DNA from: Chitinophagaceae bacterium UBA4407
GTDB taxonomy: Bacteria; Bacteroidota; Bacteroidia; Chitinophagales; Chitinophagaceae
DNA length: 14,221 bases
Reading direction: 5' to 3'
Assembly (NCBI GenBank): GCA_002390845.1
Contig: DGQT01000029.1
Coordinates: 1 to 14,221, forward strand
Shown in pieces: positions 7,226 to 14,221 of this stretch. The notes beneath the pieces are model-generated. The model was given only the letters and a program-made list of their open reading frames with translations, made no database searches and was not told the DNA's origin. The position numbers were made by a program, and so were the translations under genes. The number at the start of each line of letters is the position of its first letter. The stretch's first letter is position 1.

Positions 7226-8749
7226 ATGTTAAAAAAGATTTTGTGTACATTGGTTATAGCTACGGGTTTTGTTTCTGTTTCAATTGCTCAGAAAATTGTG
7301 TATTCTGAGCCTGACAGGGATGATCAGAAGTCGCTCAACTTCGATATTGTAGGAAAGATCAGCAATCACATCCTGGTTTATAAAAATAACCGGAACGATC
7401 ACAACATTGTAATATTTGATAACGATATGAAGGTTGTTGAAAAAAAGCAACTTGACTTTCTGCCTGATAAAGTTTTAAGCACAGACATACTAAGCTATAA
7501 AGATTTTTTTTACTTTTTTTATCAATACCAGAAACGCAATATTGTTTATTGTTTCGCTGCAAAAATGGATGGCAACGGGGCATTGATTGGCGAGCCTAAA
7601 CAGTTAGATACTACTGCAATCAGTTTTTTTGCAAGCAATAAACTGTATACCATTATTAACAGCGATGACAAGCAGAAGATTATGGTGCTTAAAGTAAATA
7701 CCAGGAACAGCGAAAACAATACCCTCACCACCTCTCTTTTCAGCCAGGACCTTACACTGGTGCATAAAAGCAGGATTGCTATACCAATGCCTGAAAGGAG
7801 TGACTTCTTAACAGAATTCACACTCGACAATGATGGCGGGCTTGCATTTGTAAGGCCTGCCGGAACAGCACAAAACGACAATATTACCGGCTTAACATTT
7901 ATTACCAAAACCCCTTTGGCAGATGAGGTTTCGTTTAACAACCTGGAAGTTTCAAAAATTTACTTAGATGATATCAGGATCAAGGCAGACAATATTAATA
8001 AACGTTACCTGGTTACATCTTTCTTTTCTAAGATAAAACGGGGTAATATAGAGGGGCTTTATTGCATGGTGTGGGATAAACAAAATGGAACTGTAATAAG
8101 TACTGCAAGTACCTTATTTACCGATGAAATGCGCAACGATGCCAAGTCTGAAGGCTCTTTGAAAACTGCTTTTAATGATTTCTTTTTGCAAAAAATAATT
8201 GTGAGAAAAGATGGCGGTTTTGCCATTGCAGCCGAATCGGTATATACTTCCACCCGGGGTATATACAACAACCGCTGGGATTATCTATACGGTTCGCCAT
8301 ATACATCACTATCAGATTATTACTATTGGGGGTCTCCTTACGGCAGCTACTATTCGCCCTGGGGCAGGTGGGGTACAAATAACCAGATAAACAGGTATTT
8401 TGCTGACAATATCATTATGATGTCATTCGATTCTGTGGCTGCTTTGCAATGGAGTAATGTAATCCACAAATCGCAATATGATGACTATACAGATAATTTT
8501 ATAAGCTACGGCACATTAAATACAGGTGGCGAAATTCATTTTCTCTTTAACCAGTTAGAAAGAAGAACACAGCTACTTACCGATCAAAGTATTAATGCCG
8601 ATGGCCAGGCAAACCGTGCTCCAACATTACACAACCTAAGTAAAGAATACCAGTTTATGCCTAAATACGGCAAGCAGGTTGGCAGCCGCGAAATAATTAT
8701 TCCCTGCGAATACCGGAATTTCGTTTGTTTTGCAAAAGTTGAATTTTAA
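7226..8749 (+). CDS. Secreted protein of unknown function with a Tyr/Trp-rich segment
   Basis: A 507-residue protein I cannot assign to a named family. A signal peptide is clear: KK near the start, a hydrophobic core, and likely cleavage after SIAQ (residue 22). There is no lipobox Cys, so it is expected to be periplasmic or outer-surface. The body has many short beta-type stretches and repeated turn motifs (DNDGGLAFV at 201-209, RKDGGFAIA at 327-335), which suggests a beta-propeller-like or other beta-rich fold. Residues 350-383 are unusual: 9 Tyr and 4 Trp among 34 residues, with Gly, Ser and Pro, and GSPY twice. Catalytic motifs are not evident. The start is the ATG at 7226, which begins the signal peptide. 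It is followed after 11 bases by a membrane protein gene, so the two are likely one transcript. Confidence 0.85.
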   Translation: MLKKILCTLVIATGFVSVSIAQKIVYSEPDRDDQKSLNFDIVGKISNHILVYKNNRNDHNIVIFDNDMKVVEKKQLDFLPDKVLSTDILSYKDFFYFFYQYQKRNIVYCFAAKMDGNGALIGEPKQLDTTAISFFASNKLYTIINSDDKQKIMVLKVNTRNSENNTLTTSLFSQDLTLVHKSRIAIPMPERSDFLTEFTLDNDGGLAFVRPAGTAQNDNITGLTFITKTPLADEVSFNNLEVSKIYLDDIRIKADNINKRYLVTSFFSKIKRGNIEGLYCMVWDKQNGTVISTASTLFTDEMRNDAKSEGSLKTAFNDFFLQKIIVRKDGGFAIAAESVYTSTRGIYNNRWDYLYGSPYTSLSDYYYWGSPYGSYYSPWGRWGTNNQINRYFADNIIMMSFDSVAALQWSNVIHKSQYDDYTDNFISYGTLNTGGEIHFLFNQLERRTQLLTDQSINADGQANRAPTLHNLSKEYQFMPKYGKQVGSREIIIPCEYRNFVCFAKVEF

Positions 8750-8760
8750 CGGCAAAACAA

Positions 8761-9744
8761 GTGGTATCATTTTTTAAAGAAAAATCTACATCGGGCGTAT
8801 TCTCCCTTGTAATTGCAAGTGTTTTTGTAAGGGCATTCTTTTGGGTGCGCCCGCCACAATTGGTCTCTGTGCCTGACGACGGACTTATCTACTATTTGAT
8901 ATCGCCTCTATCCGGTTTATCAGGAATACTGTTGCCTTTAATTTACCAATTGATTGTAGTAGTGCAGGCATTGCGCCTTAACTATGCACTTAACGATGTA
9001 AGGCTGTATCCGAAACCAGCCTTTACCGCAGCGCTTGCATACATTTTATTAACTGCATTGTTTCCGGCCTGGAACAACATCAGTGCTGCACTATTAATAA
9101 ATAGTATGCTGATATGGCTTTTGTACAGGATTATAAAATTGTACAACACCCAGCAACCAAAAACATTGATCTTTAACATTGGTCTTATTACAGGCTCTAC
9201 GGTTTTATTATATTTTTCAGCTTTCCCTTTAATACTGGTTATGTTTTTTACCATTGCGGCTTTCAGGCCATTCAGGCTTAATGAATGGCTGATATTGCTG
9301 ATTGGCATTATAACACCATTCTATTTTTTTGGCACTTGGCTCTTCATGACAGATAAATGGAGCATGGTTTTGCAGCAACTACAAATATTTCAGCCACATA
9401 TAATACGGCCCGCAAATCTTTCACTTACAATAATAACATTAGCGATTACAGGTGCAGCAATCATAGCAGGTGTTTTTCTGTGGCAATCAAACAGCGGGCG
9501 AATGATTATACAAGTACGCAAAACCTGGGGTGTTTTATTTGTAATGCTGTTACTACTTATACCAGTTGTATTTATTGTTAAAGACGCCTGGCCAAATGTG
9601 CTATTAATGGCTGCTGTTCCTGCTTCGGCGTTTGTAGCCAATACGTTTCTGTATCCTAAGAGAAATTTTATTTCTGCAATTATTTTCTGGGTTTTCGTGG
9701 CATTAATAGTTTATAATAACTGGATTGCCATTAAGGTACTTTGA
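8761..9744 (+). CDS. DUF6427-like polytopic membrane protein
   Basis: A 327-residue, very hydrophobic inner-membrane protein with roughly 8-10 membrane segments. The pattern resembles the Bacteroidetes DUF6427 family: an early helix, then a LNYALNDVRLYPKP-type segment, LFPAWNNISAALLINSMLIW, a cytoplasmic RIIKLYNT, and later FRPFRLNEWLILLIGIITPF. The assignment comes from memory of the family and not from a search. The function is unknown. The start is a GTG at 8761, 11 bases after the upstream stop; no ATG lies nearby in frame and the first residues (VSFFKEKSTSGVF) look natural. It appears to be the second gene of a two-gene operon with the secreted protein. A repeat at 9752 begins 7 bases after the stop. 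Confidence 0.82.
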   Translation: MVSFFKEKSTSGVFSLVIASVFVRAFFWVRPPQLVSVPDDGLIYYLISPLSGLSGILLPLIYQLIVVVQALRLNYALNDVRLYPKPAFTAALAYILLTALFPAWNNISAALLINSMLIWLLYRIIKLYNTQQPKTLIFNIGLITGSTVLLYFSAFPLILVMFFTIAAFRPFRLNEWLILLIGIITPFYFFGTWLFMTDKWSMVLQQLQIFQPHIIRPANLSLTIITLAITGAAIIAGVFLWQSNSGRMIIQVRKTWGVLFVMLLLLIPVVFIVKDAWPNVLLMAAVPASAFVANTFLYPKRNFISAIIFWVFVALIVYNNWIAIKVL

Positions 9745-9751
9745 ACGCGCC

Positions 9752-9802
9752 ACGGCTGTTTAAAGCTCATTTATATTTCTGCGGCACAAGAGTGCGACGC
9801 AA
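9752..9802 (+). repeat. ~50-bp GTGCGACGCAA interspersed repeat
   Basis: It runs from ACGGCTGTTTAAAGCTCAT to CACAAGAGTGCGACGCAA, followed by GTAAAGTTCAAT. The reverse complement of 10674-10724 matches along most of its length, including the middle ATATT. It begins 7 bases after the DUF6427-like stop and may affect 3' end formation there. Confidence 0.7.
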
Positions 9803-9899
9803 GTAAAGTTCAATCACTTTTCCCTGGCCCGGCCAATTATTTAACTGCATTTTTCTACTTCTTTGTTTTATCGGGTTAGAGTATTTGAAGCATAGCATT

Positions 9900-9907
9900 T
9901 ACCTTTG
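9900..9907 (+). promoter_or_regulatory. Possible -7 promoter box for purQ
   Basis: TACCTTTG fits TAnnTTTG and ends 17 bases ahead of the purQ ATG. The nearest upstream TTTG (9884-9887) is only 12 bases away, too close for a standard -33 element, so support is partial. Confidence 0.33.
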
Positions 9908-9924
9908 CGGCTTAAATCATTCAA

Positions 9925-10584
9925 ATGAAATTTGGCATTGTTGTTTTTCCCGGAAGTAATTGCGACCGCGATATGCAGGACTCATTGCAAAACGACCTGA
10001 ATAAAGAAGTGGTAATGCTTTGGCATAAAGACAAAGACCTAAGCATGTTTACAACCAGTGATTGCATTATTCTTCCCGGTGGCTTTTCTTTTGGCGATTA
10101 CCTGCGTTGTGGTGCCATTGCCCGTTTTAGCCCAATGATGCAAAGCGTTATTGATTTTGCCAACAAAGGCGGTAAAGTTTTGGGCGTTTGTAACGGTTTT
10201 CAGGTATTGTGCGAAAGTGGTTTATTGCCCGGCGCATTATTAAGTAATGGCCATCAACAATTTGTTTGTAAAAACGTTTTTATTAAGAACAACGATGGTA
10301 AAGCGCTAAAAATTCCCGTGGCACATGGCGATGGCCGGTATTTTGCCGAAGAACAAATATTAGATGAACTGGAGAGCAATCAGCAGGTGGTGTTCAGGTA
10401 TTGCGATGCATTTGGATCTGTTACTGAAATTGCCAACCCAAATGGCGCCATCAGAAATATTGCGGGCATTTGTAACAAAGAAAGAAATGTTTTTGGTATG
10501 ATGCCGCATCCTGAAAGGGCTACCACGCCTGCATTGGGCAACCTCGATGGCAAAGAGGTATTCCGCATTTTTGGAATGAATTAA
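9925..10584 (+). CDS. purQ: Phosphoribosylformylglycinamidine synthase, glutaminase subunit PurQ
   Basis: A 219-residue cytoplasmic class I glutamine amidotransferase. It hydrolyses glutamine to supply ammonia to PurL (usually with PurS) for converting FGAR to FGAM in purine synthesis. Visible motifs: VVFPGSNCDRD (6-16), LPGGFSFGDYLRCGAIAR (50-67), the nucleophile Cys89 in LGVCNGFQVL, and the rest of the triad, His195 and Glu197, in MMPHPERAT. The length fits the stand-alone small subunit and not a PurL fusion. PurL and PurS are not in this window. The ATG at 9925 is natural, since PurQ proteins begin with a similar beta strand. Repeats lie on both sides (9752 and 10674), so it is probably transcribed alone or read into the next genes. 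Confidence 0.96.
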   Translation: MKFGIVVFPGSNCDRDMQDSLQNDLNKEVVMLWHKDKDLSMFTTSDCIILPGGFSFGDYLRCGAIARFSPMMQSVIDFANKGGKVLGVCNGFQVLCESGLLPGALLSNGHQQFVCKNVFIKNNDGKALKIPVAHGDGRYFAEEQILDELESNQQVVFRYCDAFGSVTEIANPNGAIRNIAGICNKERNVFGMMPHPERATTPALGNLDGKEVFRIFGMN

Positions 10585-10673
10585 CAAGTGCTGCCGAAAG
10601 TAAGCAGCCATCTTTGCGTAATTATAATGTACAGTTTTTTTAGCCAGGCTTAGGTAGTACTATTAAGCTTTAC

Positions 10674-10724
10674 TTGCGTCGCACATTTGTACATTCGGAA
10701 TATGAATGAGCTTTCAACAGCCCG
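10674..10724 (-). repeat. ~50-bp GTGCGACGCAA interspersed repeat, inverted copy
   Basis: On the minus strand it reads from CGGGCTGTTGAAAGCTCAT to TACAAATGTGCGACGCAA, followed by GTAAAGCTTAAT. It is the only copy of its type in the window facing the other way. Its + strand left end, TTGCGTCGCACATTTGTAC plus ATTCGG, also matches the left end of the 91-bp repeats at 20 of 25 positions, tying the two size classes into one family. It lies between purQ and the alpha-domain gene. Confidence 0.7.
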
Positions 10725-10754
10725 GGTTTCTAAAGCAATTTTAAAAAATATCAG

Positions 10755-11207
10755 ATGAAAAAAATTACAATCTTCTTTATCACATTTTTTAGTGCTGTTG
10801 CTGTCATGGCACAATCAAACGATCCGGTACAATGGAATTTTGCGGCAGTAAAGAAATCAGATAAGGTTTACGAGCTAACCTTTACAGCAACCATTGCAAA
10901 ACCCTGGCATATTTATTCTCAAACCACCCCAAAAGGTGGTGCTTTACCCACGAAAATCTTGTTTAAAACAAACCCGCTTGCAACCATAAAAGGCAATGCA
11001 AAAGAAACCGGAGATTTAAAAACAATCTACGAAGATGTGTTTGGTACAGATGTAAAATTTTTTGATACTAAAGTATCTTTTACGCAAACAGTTAATTTAA
11101 AATCTGCGGTAAAAACAAATATTGCAGGTACGGTTGAATACCTGGCTTGCAAAGATGGTATCTGCCTTCCCCCAAAAAAAGTTCCTTTCGATTTAAAGCT
11201 GCAATAA
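10755..11207 (+). CDS. Stand-alone DsbD N-terminal (alpha) domain protein, periplasmic thiol relay
   Basis: A 150-residue exported protein made of a single DsbD alpha-type domain (the DsbD_N/"DsbC corrector" class, immunoglobulin-like fold). The signal peptide is residues 1-20, with likely cleavage after VMAQ. The domain shows the AKPWHIYSQ motif (48-56) and, near the end, YLACKDGICLPP (129-140), whose Cys132 and Cys137 match the redox pair of the DsbD alpha domain. In that family the pair takes electrons from the DsbD gamma domain and passes them to periplasmic targets. It ends 12 bases before the DsbD gene, so the two are surely co-transcribed. Because DsbD's own alpha domain lacks this pair, this protein probably provides the function in trans; that last step is inference. 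Confidence 0.88.
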   Translation: MKKITIFFITFFSAVAVMAQSNDPVQWNFAAVKKSDKVYELTFTATIAKPWHIYSQTTPKGGALPTKILFKTNPLATIKGNAKETGDLKTIYEDVFGTDVKFFDTKVSFTQTVNLKSAVKTNIAGTVEYLACKDGICLPPKKVPFDLKLQ

Positions 11208-11219
11208 TTAACTGCTCCT

Positions 11220-13169
11220 ATGAAGAAAATTTTACTCTCTGCAGTTCTGCTGTTAGCAGCTTTTTTTTCCTTTTCTCAAGCAGACAGTTTACTTAAATGG
11301 AAAGTAACTGTCAAACTGGTTACAGACAGTGTTTACGAAATACACGCAACAACGAATGTGCCTGCCGGCTGGTATTTATACGGTGCCAACCCCACTGTTG
11401 ATGGCGCAGAACAGGTACAGGTAGCATATGATTACGAAAATGCACACAATTCAGCAGCCATAGGCTTTTCAGGTAATCCACAACAAATCAACGACCCCAC
11501 ATTTGACAGCAAAAAAGTAAATGTTTATACCGGCAGTATCAGCATTACACAACAGGTTAAAATAAGTGGTATAATCCCTGCACAATTAAAAGGTACCATC
11601 ACCGGTTACCTTGGGAGAAAAGACGAATTTCAATCTGCCGAAGATACTTTCTCAGTTAAACTTGAAGGCGGTGTAAGCACATCAGCAGATTTAAAGAAAT
11701 TGAAAATAAGCAGTATCGATTTAAACCATCCGGCAAACGATTGTGGCAAAACAGATACAACACAACAGAGCAGTTTATGGTCGGTATTTCTTTTAGGTTT
11801 TTTAGGCGGACTGATTGCGCTGCTTACGCCATGTGTATTCCCCATGATACCGGTTACCGTTTCCTTCTTTACCAAACGTTCCGGCAACAGGCAGCAGGCC
11901 ATTAGAAATGGCATTCTTTATGGCTTTTTCATATTGCTGATTTATGTACTGGCCAGCTTACCTTTTCATATTTTGGGCAATGTGAACCCTGAAATTTTCA
12001 ACAATATCTCTACCAATTCAACGCTCAATATTATTTTCTTTATCATCTTTATTTTCTTTGCCATTTCTTTCTTTGGTTTTTTTGAAATTACGCTGCCCAG
12101 TGGCATTGCTGGCAAAGCAGATTCAAAAAGCGGGCTTGGCAGTATTGGCGGAATATTTTTTATGGCACTTACATTAGCCATCGTTTCCTTCTCCTGCACG
12201 GGCCCAATTTTAGGTTCCTTGCTGGTAGGTTCATTAAGTGGCGGTGCATGGCCGCTTACCAGTGGCCTGGCTGGCTTTGGTTTGGCGCTGGCATTGCCTT
12301 TTGCATTGTTTGCCATATTTCCAAACTGGTTAAAATCACTACCAAAATCAGGTGGCTGGCTCGACACTGTAAAAAAAGTTCTGGCATTTGCTGAACTGGC
12401 GCTTGCTTTTAAATTTCTCTCAAACGCCGACCTTGTAATGCATTGGGGGTTACTAAAACGTGAGGTTTTTATCGGCATCTGGGTATTAATCGGCGCTGGT
12501 TTAACACTTTATCTGTTCGGTATACTGCGCCTGCCACACGATTATAAAGGAATGCCAATAAGCAAAGGAAGAAAAATTGCAGGCATCATTGCACTGGCAT
12601 TTACTTTATATATTATTCCCGGGGTTACCCCAACAAAATATGCGAATCTTCAATTGTTAAGCGGCTTTCCACCCCCACTCAGTTACAGCGTTTATGGCAA
12701 AGAGAATGTGATTGGCAAAGGCCTCGAAGCAAATGCAGTAAACGATTTTGAGAAGGCCTTGCAACTTTCAAAAGAGCAGCATAAACCCATCATGATCGAC
12801 TTTACAGGATGGGCCTGTGTAAACTGCCGCAAGATGGAAGAAAATGTATGGAGCCAGCCCGATGTTTTAAATTATATAAAAAACAATTTTATCCTTGTTT
12901 CGCTGTACGTTGATGATAAACAAAAACTTCCCGTAGAACAAAGATTTACCTACACCACAAAAGATAATGCCAGCAAAGAAATTGAAACCATTGGCGATAA
13001 ATGGGCCACTTTCCAGGCCGAAAATTTTAACCAGGTTACACAGCCTTTATATGCCATCCTCAGCAGCAATGAAAAACTCTTGAATCATCCTGTTGGCTAT
13101 ACGCCCAATGCCAAAGAATATCTTGAATGGCTGAAATGCGGAAAAGAAGCTTTTCTTTCGCAGCAATAA
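11220..13169 (+). CDS. dsbD: DsbD-type thiol:disulfide interchange protein with a cysteine-less alpha domain
   Basis: A 649-residue membrane protein that moves electrons from cytoplasmic thioredoxin to the periplasm. Domains in order: signal peptide (1-20); an alpha-like periplasmic domain (about 21-150); a membrane beta domain of about 8 helices (186-470) with the reactive pair Cys205 in LLTPCVFPM and Cys326 in SFSCTGP; and a C-terminal thioredoxin-like gamma domain with the active site WACVNC (Cys533, Cys536). The alpha domain keeps the fold motif PAGWYLYG, but where the redox pair should be it reads YLGRKDEFQSAED (130-142), with no cysteine. The separately encoded alpha protein 12 bases upstream has the pair. 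Cys175, in the linker before the first helix, and Cys640 near the end are extra cysteines. The gene is complete, and a convergent gene lies beyond a 91-bp repeat downstream. Confidence 0.93.
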   Translation: MKKILLSAVLLLAAFFSFSQADSLLKWKVTVKLVTDSVYEIHATTNVPAGWYLYGANPTVDGAEQVQVAYDYENAHNSAAIGFSGNPQQINDPTFDSKKVNVYTGSISITQQVKISGIIPAQLKGTITGYLGRKDEFQSAEDTFSVKLEGGVSTSADLKKLKISSIDLNHPANDCGKTDTTQQSSLWSVFLLGFLGGLIALLTPCVFPMIPVTVSFFTKRSGNRQQAIRNGILYGFFILLIYVLASLPFHILGNVNPEIFNNISTNSTLNIIFFIIFIFFAISFFGFFEITLPSGIAGKADSKSGLGSIGGIFFMALTLAIVSFSCTGPILGSLLVGSLSGGAWPLTSGLAGFGLALALPFALFAIFPNWLKSLPKSGGWLDTVKKVLAFAELALAFKFLSNADLVMHWGLLKREVFIGIWVLIGAGLTLYLFGILRLPHDYKGMPISKGRKIAGIIALAFTLYIIPGVTPTKYANLQLLSGFPPPLSYSVYGKENVIGKGLEANAVNDFEKALQLSKEQHKPIMIDFTGWACVNCRKMEENVWSQPDVLNYIKNNFILVSLYVDDKQKLPVEQRFTYTTKDNASKEIETIGDKWATFQAENFNQVTQPLYAILSSNEKLLNHPVGYTPNAKEYLEWLKCGKEAFLSQQ

Positions 13170-13238
13170 TTTAGATTCAGTCAAAAGTTCTATAACACTA
13201 TTTATGAAATAAGCAGTATTGCTACTATTGAGCCTAAG

Positions 13239-13329
13239 TTGTGTCACTCACTTGTACGTTCGAAACATCGGTCGACAGTCGATGGTCAGCGGTCGACCGA
13301 AGATTCTTCAGCATAAGAGTGCGACGCAA
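13239..13329 (+). repeat. 91-bp palindromic interspersed repeat, copy B
   Basis: It has the same length as copy A at 6959 and matches it at 82 of 91 positions, with the differences concentrated just inside the left end. The core has GGTCGAC (13270-13276) able to pair with GTCGACC (13292-13298) around a 15-base loop. The terminus AAGAGTGCGACGCAA is intact. It sits between convergent genes, so it may also act as a transcription end, though it has no T-run of the usual terminator type. Confidence 0.8.
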
Positions 13330-13399
13330 CAAAAGCATGGCTATGCATGTATGCCGGGTACAAAATAACTTCTTCTATTAAACACCGGGTACAGAAATT

Positions 13400-13615
13400 T
13401 CAGGTTGCCTTATCCTTTGTGTTTTGTATTAGCCCAATGCCTGCAAGAAAGAAAATAAGTCCTAAAACACCATACATGATAATGCTCTTGATATCACGGG
13501 TGCCGGTGCCGCTGTTCATAAAAAAATATCCGGCTGTAATAAGCCCGGCAACGCCAAGTAAAGTGAGGATGATGCCTATTAATCTTTTTTCCATTGATGA
13601 ATTTTTATAACTCAT
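13400..13615 (-). CDS. Small two-helix membrane protein, unknown function
   Basis: A 71-residue protein with two membrane segments (about residues 12-32 and 44-62) joined by a short polar GTGTRDIKS loop, ending in a charged tail (NTKDKAT). I do not recognise a named family; small proteins of this style are common in Bacteroidetes. The start is taken at 13615; Met8 (ATG at 13594), giving MEKRLIGII, is an equally plausible start. It lies 117 bases downstream of uvrA on the same strand and converges on dsbD. Third-position composition and the clear helix-loop-helix pattern support a real gene, but evidence is limited at this length. Confidence 0.65.
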   Translation of the reverse strand: MSYKNSSMEKRLIGIILTLLGVAGLITAGYFFMNSGTGTRDIKSIIMYGVLGLIFFLAGIGLIQNTKDKAT

Positions 13616-13732
13616 GCAAATGGAATGCCTTCATTAGTAACCATTTTTAGAGCACGTTACACGCCTATTCTTAAAAACCAGTCAATTTATTGCACTCAAT
13701 ATGAGGAAGAATTTCCCCTAAATATGAATGTG

Positions 13733-14221
13733 TTACTTTAATTCTGTCTCCAGAAATTTTGCAGTATGACTTTCTTTATTGCCCACCATTTGTTCGGGTG
13801 TGCCTTCGAATAAAATTCTGCCGCCGCCATCGCCGCCTTCAGGGCCAAGATCGATGATGTGATCTGCTACTTTTATTACATCGAGATTGTGTTCAATTAC
13901 CAGCACACTATTGCCACGGTCAACAAGTTTATTGAGCACATCCAGCAGGTGCTGAATGTCCTGGAAATGCAAACCAGTTGTTGGTTCGTCGAGAATATAA
14001 AATGTTTTACCTGTGTCCTTTTTTGCAAGCTCGGTTGAAAGTTTAACACGCTGTGCCTCGCCACCACTAAGCGTTACAGCCGATTGGCCCAATGTGATAT
14101 AACCAAGGCCAACATCCTGCAGCACTTTTATTTTACGGTAGATATAGGGCACGGGTTGAAAAAATTCGCAGGCTTCATCCACGGTCATATTCAGCACATC
14201 GCTGATGGATTTTCCTTTGTA
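13733..14221 (-). CDS. uvrA: Excinuclease ABC subunit A, C-terminal part (cut by window edge)
   Basis: The last 162 residues of UvrA, the damage-sensing ATPase of nucleotide excision repair; full proteins are about 940 residues. The frame is open to the last base and starts mid-gene with YKGKSISDVLNMTVDEA. Visible motifs belong to the second ABC ATPase: signature LSGGEAQRVKLS, Walker B ILDEPTTGLH with the catalytic Glu, and the H-loop region VIEHNLDVIKVADHIIDLGP followed by the typical glycine-rich EGGDGGG. The C-terminus (HTAKFLETELK) is the normal one for the family. The second zinc finger and Walker A lie outside the window. Confidence 0.97.
   Translation of the reverse strand, partial: YKGKSISDVLNMTVDEACEFFQPVPYIYRKIKVLQDVGLGYITLGQSAVTLSGGEAQRVKLSTELAKKDTGKTFYILDEPTTGLHFQDIQHLLDVLNKLVDRGNSVLVIEHNLDVIKVADHIIDLGPEGGDGGGRILFEGTPEQMVGNKESHTAKFLETELK

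Noticed and set aside
11966..12478. 170-codon minus-strand frame inside dsbD
   Set aside because: It is antisense to the beta-domain helices, which have all expected motifs on the + strand. No independent support.

Overview
The window looks like chromosomal DNA from a Bacteroidetes bacterium, most likely a member of the Chitinophagaceae or a close relative. The signs are an AT-rich composition, no Shine-Dalgarno sequences ahead of starts, -7 boxes of the TAnnTTTG type ahead of several genes, a DUF6427-type membrane protein, and a DsbD pair with Bacteroidetes-type motifs. The lineage is inferred from protein style, not from a marker gene. Most genes are housekeeping or physiological. I see no phage, transposase, CRISPR or recognisable defence system.

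Layout. Positions 1-72 may hold the last 23 codons of a + strand gene running in from the left. Next, on the minus strand, come a sensor histidine kinase and its OmpR-type response regulator, with a 9-base gap (108-2057). Upstream of them on the same strand are two tandem KUP-family potassium transporters (2444-4429 and 4780-6765). From 7226 the coding strand switches to +: a secreted Tyr/Trp-rich protein and a DUF6427-like membrane protein 11 bases apart, then purQ, then a stand-alone DsbD alpha-domain protein 12 bases ahead of a three-domain DsbD. The right end is on the minus strand again: a small two-helix membrane protein and the C-terminal 162 residues of UvrA, cut by the window edge.

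How the genes work together. The histidine kinase and regulator form one two-component system. The two KUP proteins give redundant or differently tuned K+ uptake. The small alpha-domain protein and DsbD form a reductant-export module: DsbD has lost the cysteine pair of its own alpha domain and the small protein has it, so the small protein may act as the missing relay in trans. PurQ supplies ammonia for the fourth step of purine synthesis.

The most unusual structure is non-coding. A family of short interspersed repeats ending in (G/A)TTGCGACGCAA or GTGCGACGCAA occupies nearly every intergenic gap that is not inside an operon. Two 91-bp copies (6959-7049 and 13239-13329) are 82/91 identical, with imperfect inverted termini and a GTCGAC-rich palindromic core. 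Three ~50-bp copies (2343, 9752 and 10674) share the terminus. A third type at 2168 and 4656 carries hairpins. They look like REP/MITE-like elements of unknown mobility.
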